Of a stretch of DNA of 64,000 nt, positions 60,752 to 64,000 are shown piece by piece. A program made the translations under genes and the position numbers. Numbering within the stretch: position 1 is the first letter of the stretch; each line of letters starts with the position of its first letter. This DNA comes from Paenibacillus phoenicis. Its GTDB lineage: Bacteria > Bacillota > Bacilli > Paenibacillales > Paenibacillaceae. The stretch spans positions 3,385,501-3,449,500 of the forward strand of contig NZ_JAYERP010000001.1 in assembly GCF_034718895.1 (NCBI RefSeq), written 5' to 3'. A model generated the notes under the pieces. That model was not told where the DNA came from. It did not search any database and worked only from the letters and a program-made list of their open reading frames with translations.

Positions 60752-62350
60752 TCACATTGAGAATGAATCAAGCTCCTTATAAATAAAATAGTCGAAATCG
60801 GCAGGCTTGCGCATCCCGCTGAGGTCCTGGGCGCAGACGCCAAGGAAGGTGCCGGTGAAGCGCACTTTCTCTGCGGGATCGTCGGATAGGTGGCTAACGT
60901 CAACGGCTTCGCCTACGGCATGCCAGGTTTCCCCGTCCAGGCTGTAGTAGAAGCGTGCCAGCTCGCGTTCGATGACCACCCGCAGCCAGCAGCGCGAAGC
61001 CCCTTCGATCGAGATGTCTTCCGCCAGCAGCTCGTCGTAGACGCCATATTTTGTCTGGATCAAATTCAGGCTCTTGCCTTTCGTCTCATCTCGGGAAATC
61101 CGCAAATACACATGATCGTTCGTATCGTAAAACACGGTCAGGCCGGCCATCTGCTGGAACGTCTCCGGCTCGAACTCCACCACCGTCTCCGCCAGGCAAT
61201 GGAACGATTGCTGCCGCCGCGCCACCAGACTCTGCCGGAACAGCGAGTTCATCGACTCACGGCCATACAAGCGCAGGAAGCCAGGGCGCTCGCGGAGCGT
61301 CAGCCAATCCTCCGTGGCCGGAACGCGCAGCGTGCTCCAATGCACCCCCAGCGTCACCGCCTCGAAATCATCCCGTTCCGGCTCCGGCTCAAACGGGTGC
61401 GGCGGTAAAGCGGGAGCGGGCACCTTCACCTGCGGCTCATTCCCGCCGGTTTCTAACCGGAACCAGCCGTCTTCCGTCCAGAAGCCGCGCTGGATCGCCG
61501 TTTCCCGACCGAGCGTGCAGTAGATGTCCTTCGTTGGCCGCCCGGTCAGGTGCACCATGTACCACTCGCCCGTTTGCGTCTCGACCAGCGAGCCATGTCC
61601 CGCCTTTTGCAGCTCCAGGTGCGGTTTGCCCGACGAGGTGAGGATCGGATTGGTTGGGTCCACTTCATACGGTCCGTCGATCGTCCGCGACCGGGCCATT
61701 GTGACCGCATGATCGTAATACGTGCCGCCTTCTGCGGTAAGCAGGTAGTAGTAGCCGTTTCTTTTATACAAATGCGGGCCTTCGGTTAACCTAAGCTCGG
61801 TGCCTTGGAAAATATTTTTCACCGGACCCACCAACTTCTGCTGCTTCGGATCATATTCTTGAAGCACGATCCCGGCAAACCGGTTCTTCCCTTTCCGGTG
61901 ATCCCACAGCATGTTGACCAGCCATTTGCGCCCGTCGTCATCATGGAACAAGGAAGGGTCGAAGCCGCTGCTGTTCAGATAGATCGGATCCGACCAGGGG
62001 CCGCGGATATCCGGGGCGGTGACCAGAAAGTTTGGAGTGTCCTTGAATGCGCCGTGGCGGCTTTTGACATCGGTATAGATCAGATAGAACAAGCCGTTAT
62101 CATAGCTGAGGCAGGGGGCCCATACCCCGCAGGAGCCGGGGTTGCCCAGCATGTCCAGCTGAGACACCCTTGTCAACGGGTGACCGATGAGCTGCCAGTG
62201 CACGAGATCCCGAGAATGATGAATCTGCACACCCGGGAACCACTCGAAGGTAGAAGTCGCAATATAGTAGTCATCTCCGACCCGCAAGATCGAGGGATCG
62301 GGGTTAAAGCCGCGTAAAATCGGATTCGTGATCATTGGACGTTCGCTCAT
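60752..62350 (-). CDS. glycoside hydrolase family 43 beta-xylosidase/arabinofuranosidase (XynB-like)
   Basis: 532 residues, GGGAGGAAATT before the ATG. Five-bladed propeller with catalytic base Asp18 (GFNPDPSIL), pKa modulator Asp131 (SSGFDPSLFHDDDG) and acid Glu190 (RLTEGPHLYKRNGYYYLL). A C-terminal beta-sandwich domain from about 325 (RDDFEAVTLGVHWSTLRVPA) is typical of the GH43_11 subgroup. No signal peptide, hence cytoplasmic cleavage of xylo-oligosaccharides. Divergent from the luciferase-like gene. Confidence 0.92.
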   Translation of the reverse strand: MSERPMITNPILRGFNPDPSILRVGDDYYIATSTFEWFPGVQIHHSRDLVHWQLIGHPLTRVSQLDMLGNPGSCGVWAPCLSYDNGLFYLIYTDVKSRHGAFKDTPNFLVTAPDIRGPWSDPIYLNSSGFDPSLFHDDDGRKWLVNMLWDHRKGKNRFAGIVLQEYDPKQQKLVGPVKNIFQGTELRLTEGPHLYKRNGYYYLLTAEGGTYYDHAVTMARSRTIDGPYEVDPTNPILTSSGKPHLELQKAGHGSLVETQTGEWYMVHLTGRPTKDIYCTLGRETAIQRGFWTEDGWFRLETGGNEPQVKVPAPALPPHPFEPEPERDDFEAVTLGVHWSTLRVPATEDWLTLRERPGFLRLYGRESMNSLFRQSLVARRQQSFHCLAETVVEFEPETFQQMAGLTVFYDTNDHVYLRISRDETKGKSLNLIQTKYGVYDELLAEDISIEGASRCWLRVVIERELARFYYSLDGETWHAVGEAVDVSHLSDDPAEKVRFTGTFLGVCAQDLSGMRKPADFDYFIYKELDSFSM

Positions 62351-62472
62351 AATTTCCTCCCGTTCAAAACTGTTATCGATTTGATTATTGTTTTTTCGCT
62401 CATTTCTTTAAATTCGATTATAATAGAAATTAGGTTTTTGCATTTCATTCCTGCCTAAGGAGGCTAGATTTT

Positions 62473-63513
62473 ATGCCTGATTCAAGAACAACCAACGATT
62501 CATCGCATCGTTTATCCCATATTCCGGTCTCGATTCTCGACCTCGCGCCGATTACCGCCGGCAGCACCGCGGCCGAATCGCTGCGCAATTCGCTGGACCT
62601 CGCCCAGCATGCCGAAAACTGGGGTTATCACCGCTATTGGCTTGCGGAGCATCACGGCATGCCCGGCATTGCCAGCTCGGCGACCTCCGTCGTGATCGGT
62701 CACATCGCCGGCGGCACCAAGAAGATCCGCGTTGGATCCGGCGGCATCATGCTGCCAAACCATGCGCCGCTCGTCATCGCTGAGCAATTCGGCACGCTGG
62801 AGTCGCTGTACCCGGGGCGGATCGATCTCGGCCTCGGTCGGGCGCCCGGCTCCGACCCGCTGACCTCGCACGCGCTGCGGCGCGGGCCGGGCAGTGACGG
62901 GCAGGATTTTCCGGAGCGGCTTGCGGAGCTGCGGAATTACTTCCAGCCCGTCTCCGGCTCATCGATGCGCGTGCGCGCGATTCCCGGCGAAGGCCTACAC
63001 ATCCCGATCTGGCTGCTCGGCTCCAGCGGCTTCAGCGCGCAGCTGTCCGCCCAGCTCGGTCTGCCGTTCGCCTTCGCCAGCCATTTCGCGCCGGACTACT
63101 TGCTCCCGGCGCTTGATCTGTACCGCACGCACTTCCGCCCGTCGGCGGAACTGGCGAAGCCTTACGCGATGATCGGCGTGAACGTGATCGTCGCCGATAC
63201 CGATGCGGAGGCCCGCCGTCTGGCGACCTCCCAGCACCAGCAGTTCTTGAACCTGATCCGCCGGCGTACCTCACAGCTTAACCCGCCGGTGGATCAGCTC
63301 GATTGGACGCCGCAGGAGCAAGCGGTGGTTGAACGCCAGCTCAGCTATTCGGCAATCGGCTCACCGGAGACGGTGCGGAACCGGCTGGAGCACTTGCTGG
63401 CGGAGACCGATGCCGACGAGATCATCGTCGCGGCCCAGATCTATGACCACAAGGCCCGTTTGCGTTCTTACGAACTGCTGTCAGAGCTGTTCGGAGGACA
63501 ACGCTCCTTGTAA
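62473..63513 (+). CDS. LLM-class flavin-dependent oxidoreductase (YwcH-like)
   Basis: 346 residues, AAGGAGG before the ATG. Luciferase-like TIM barrel: [73 protein letters not shown]. This group 1 motif set (GxGRAPGxDP) marks stand-alone FMN monooxygenase-like proteins without a known substrate. Its last 46 nt overlap the convergent AraC-type gene. Confidence 0.9.
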   Translation: MPDSRTTNDSSHRLSHIPVSILDLAPITAGSTAAESLRNSLDLAQHAENWGYHRYWLAEHHGMPGIASSATSVVIGHIAGGTKKIRVGSGGIMLPNHAPLVIAEQFGTLESLYPGRIDLGLGRAPGSDPLTSHALRRGPGSDGQDFPERLAELRNYFQPVSGSSMRVRAIPGEGLHIPIWLLGSSGFSAQLSAQLGLPFAFASHFAPDYLLPALDLYRTHFRPSAELAKPYAMIGVNVIVADTDAEARRLATSQHQQFLNLIRRRTSQLNPPVDQLDWTPQEQAVVERQLSYSAIGSPETVRNRLEHLLAETDADEIIVAAQIYDHKARLRSYELLSELFGGQRSL

Positions 63514-64000
63514 TCCGACGGACTGTATCCCGTGTACTCCTTAAAGACTTTGGAGAAATAGTGCTGATCGCTGAACGATAAGGCGTCAGACACTTCTTTA
63601 ATTCGCATTTCCGGCTTGCAGGCGATCAGCCTGCAGGCCTCTTTGATTTTTAGGCCGGTATAATACTGCACGAACGTGCTTTGAGCATATCTCTTCATGA
63701 CCCGGCTGACGTACGAGGGGCTGACGTGAAATTTCTGCGCCACATCGGCGAGCGAAAGATACGAGTACAGGTTGAGCTTGACGTATTCCTCGATTTGCCG
63801 AAACAGCTCCTCCCCGCTTTTCCGGTTCAACGCCTGCAGCCACTCGAAGGATTGCTTGGCCCATTCCAGCAGGTTCTCACCAAACCTCTCAAAGCTGTCG
63901 GCTTCAAGCAAACGGCGGGAGGAAGCCTCGAGCTCCAGCCGATGCCCGGTCTCCTGATCGCCTCCCGCTTGCGAGAAGGCATCGGCCAAGAGCGCGACGA
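63468..64000 (-). CDS. YesN-type AraC-family response regulator, C-terminal part (cut by window edge)
   Basis: At least 177 residues of a frame continuing past 64000. The C-terminal double HTH is complete: [40 protein letters not shown] and [20 protein letters not shown], ending [12 protein letters not shown]. Upstream residues are helical as in YesN linkers. The receiver domain should lie to the right of the window. Likely control of nearby hemicellulose genes. Confidence 0.85.
   Translation of the reverse strand, partial: VALLADAFSQAGGDQETGHRLELEASSRRLLEADSFERFGENLLEWAKQSFEWLQALNRKSGEELFRQIEEYVKLNLYSYLSLADVAQKFHVSPSYVSRVMKRYAQSTFVQYYTGLKIKEACRLIACKPEMRIKEVSDALSFSDQHYFSKVFKEYTGYSPSDYKERCPPNSSDSSS

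Noticed and set aside
62351..62472. CcpA cre site before the xylosidase
   Set aside because: TGTTATCGATTTGATT is only a weak partial match and was not counted.

Overview
The window looks like a chromosomal segment of a low-GC-lineage Gram-positive of the Paenibacillaceae, most likely Paenibacillus. The reasons are strong AGGAGG-type ribosome binding sites, frequent GTG/TTG starts, a cydABCD operon, a DUF1641-ndh operon as in Bacillus, YesM/YesN-type two-component systems beside sugar ABC transporters that lack their own ATPase, a DUF4023 micro-protein, and an NADP-glutamate dehydrogenase. No rRNA, tRNA, CRISPR array, prophage or replication origin was seen. Assignments rest on reading motifs and family resemblance; no database search was possible.

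Layout. 1-1.5 kb: end of a cystine-type amino-acid ABC transporter (permease cut by the window edge, lipoprotein receptor complete). 1.7-2.4 kb: a possible leader-peptide/terminator attenuator in front of a decayed ABC-F ATPase. 2.4-3.1 kb: AlkA-like DNA glycosylase. 3.2-5.9 kb: four overlapping genes (GT-C membrane glycosyltransferase, DPM-like GT2, DUF2304, ArnE/SMR-like flippase) that read as a polyprenyl-phosphate-sugar glycosylation cassette. 5.9-7.2 kb: divergent V4R-domain gene and Fnr-type regulator with FNR-like boxes between them. 7.6-11.7 kb: MarR regulator plus heterodimeric ABC exporter. 11.9-18.7 kb: PdaA-like deacetylase, LysR plus CidA/CidB, Gfo/Idh oxidoreductase, nitroreductase, glutamate dehydrogenase. 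18.8-21.5 kb: DUF1641-ndh operon and a GltC-like regulator. 22.3-28.2 kb: cydABCD. 28.4-32.6 kb: ABC-2 exporter with an overlapping 42-codon ORF, and catalase with a PerR-like box.

32.9-39.2 kb: aldo/keto reductase, small hydrophilic proteins, a membrane protein behind two palindromes, then a nested insertion (IS3-family remnant, AT-rich secreted-protein gene, group II intron 5' fragment) that appears to have split a terminator between convergent genes. Gfo/Idh oxidoreductase and MenA-like prenyltransferase follow. 39.3-49.9 kb: PAS-GGDEF cyclase, NCS2 purine permease, an E. coli-like ferrochelatase, DHA2 efflux pump with TetR regulator, tandem GNAT, aldo/keto reductase, ArsR-SRPBCC pair. 50-59.1 kb: alpha-galactoside utilisation locus (GH36, binding protein, YesN/YesM, two permeases). 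59.1-60 kb: intergenic repeats including an exact 257-bp-period array. 60-64 kb: AAA ATPase, GH43 xylosidase, luciferase-like flavoprotein and the end of an AraC-type response regulator.

Two themes link the genes. One is respiration and redox: Ndh-2, cytochrome bd with its CydDC exporter, MenA, ferrochelatase, catalase, Fnr and V4R. TGTGA-N6-TCAC-type palindromes stand before the cyd operon and fnr, and a degenerate one before the ndh operon. The other is plant-polysaccharide catabolism (alpha-galactosidase, xylosidase, YesMN regulation). Local decay (ABC-F, Crp fragment, Gfo/Idh fragment, IS remnant) and repeats are confined to gaps between otherwise intact operons.
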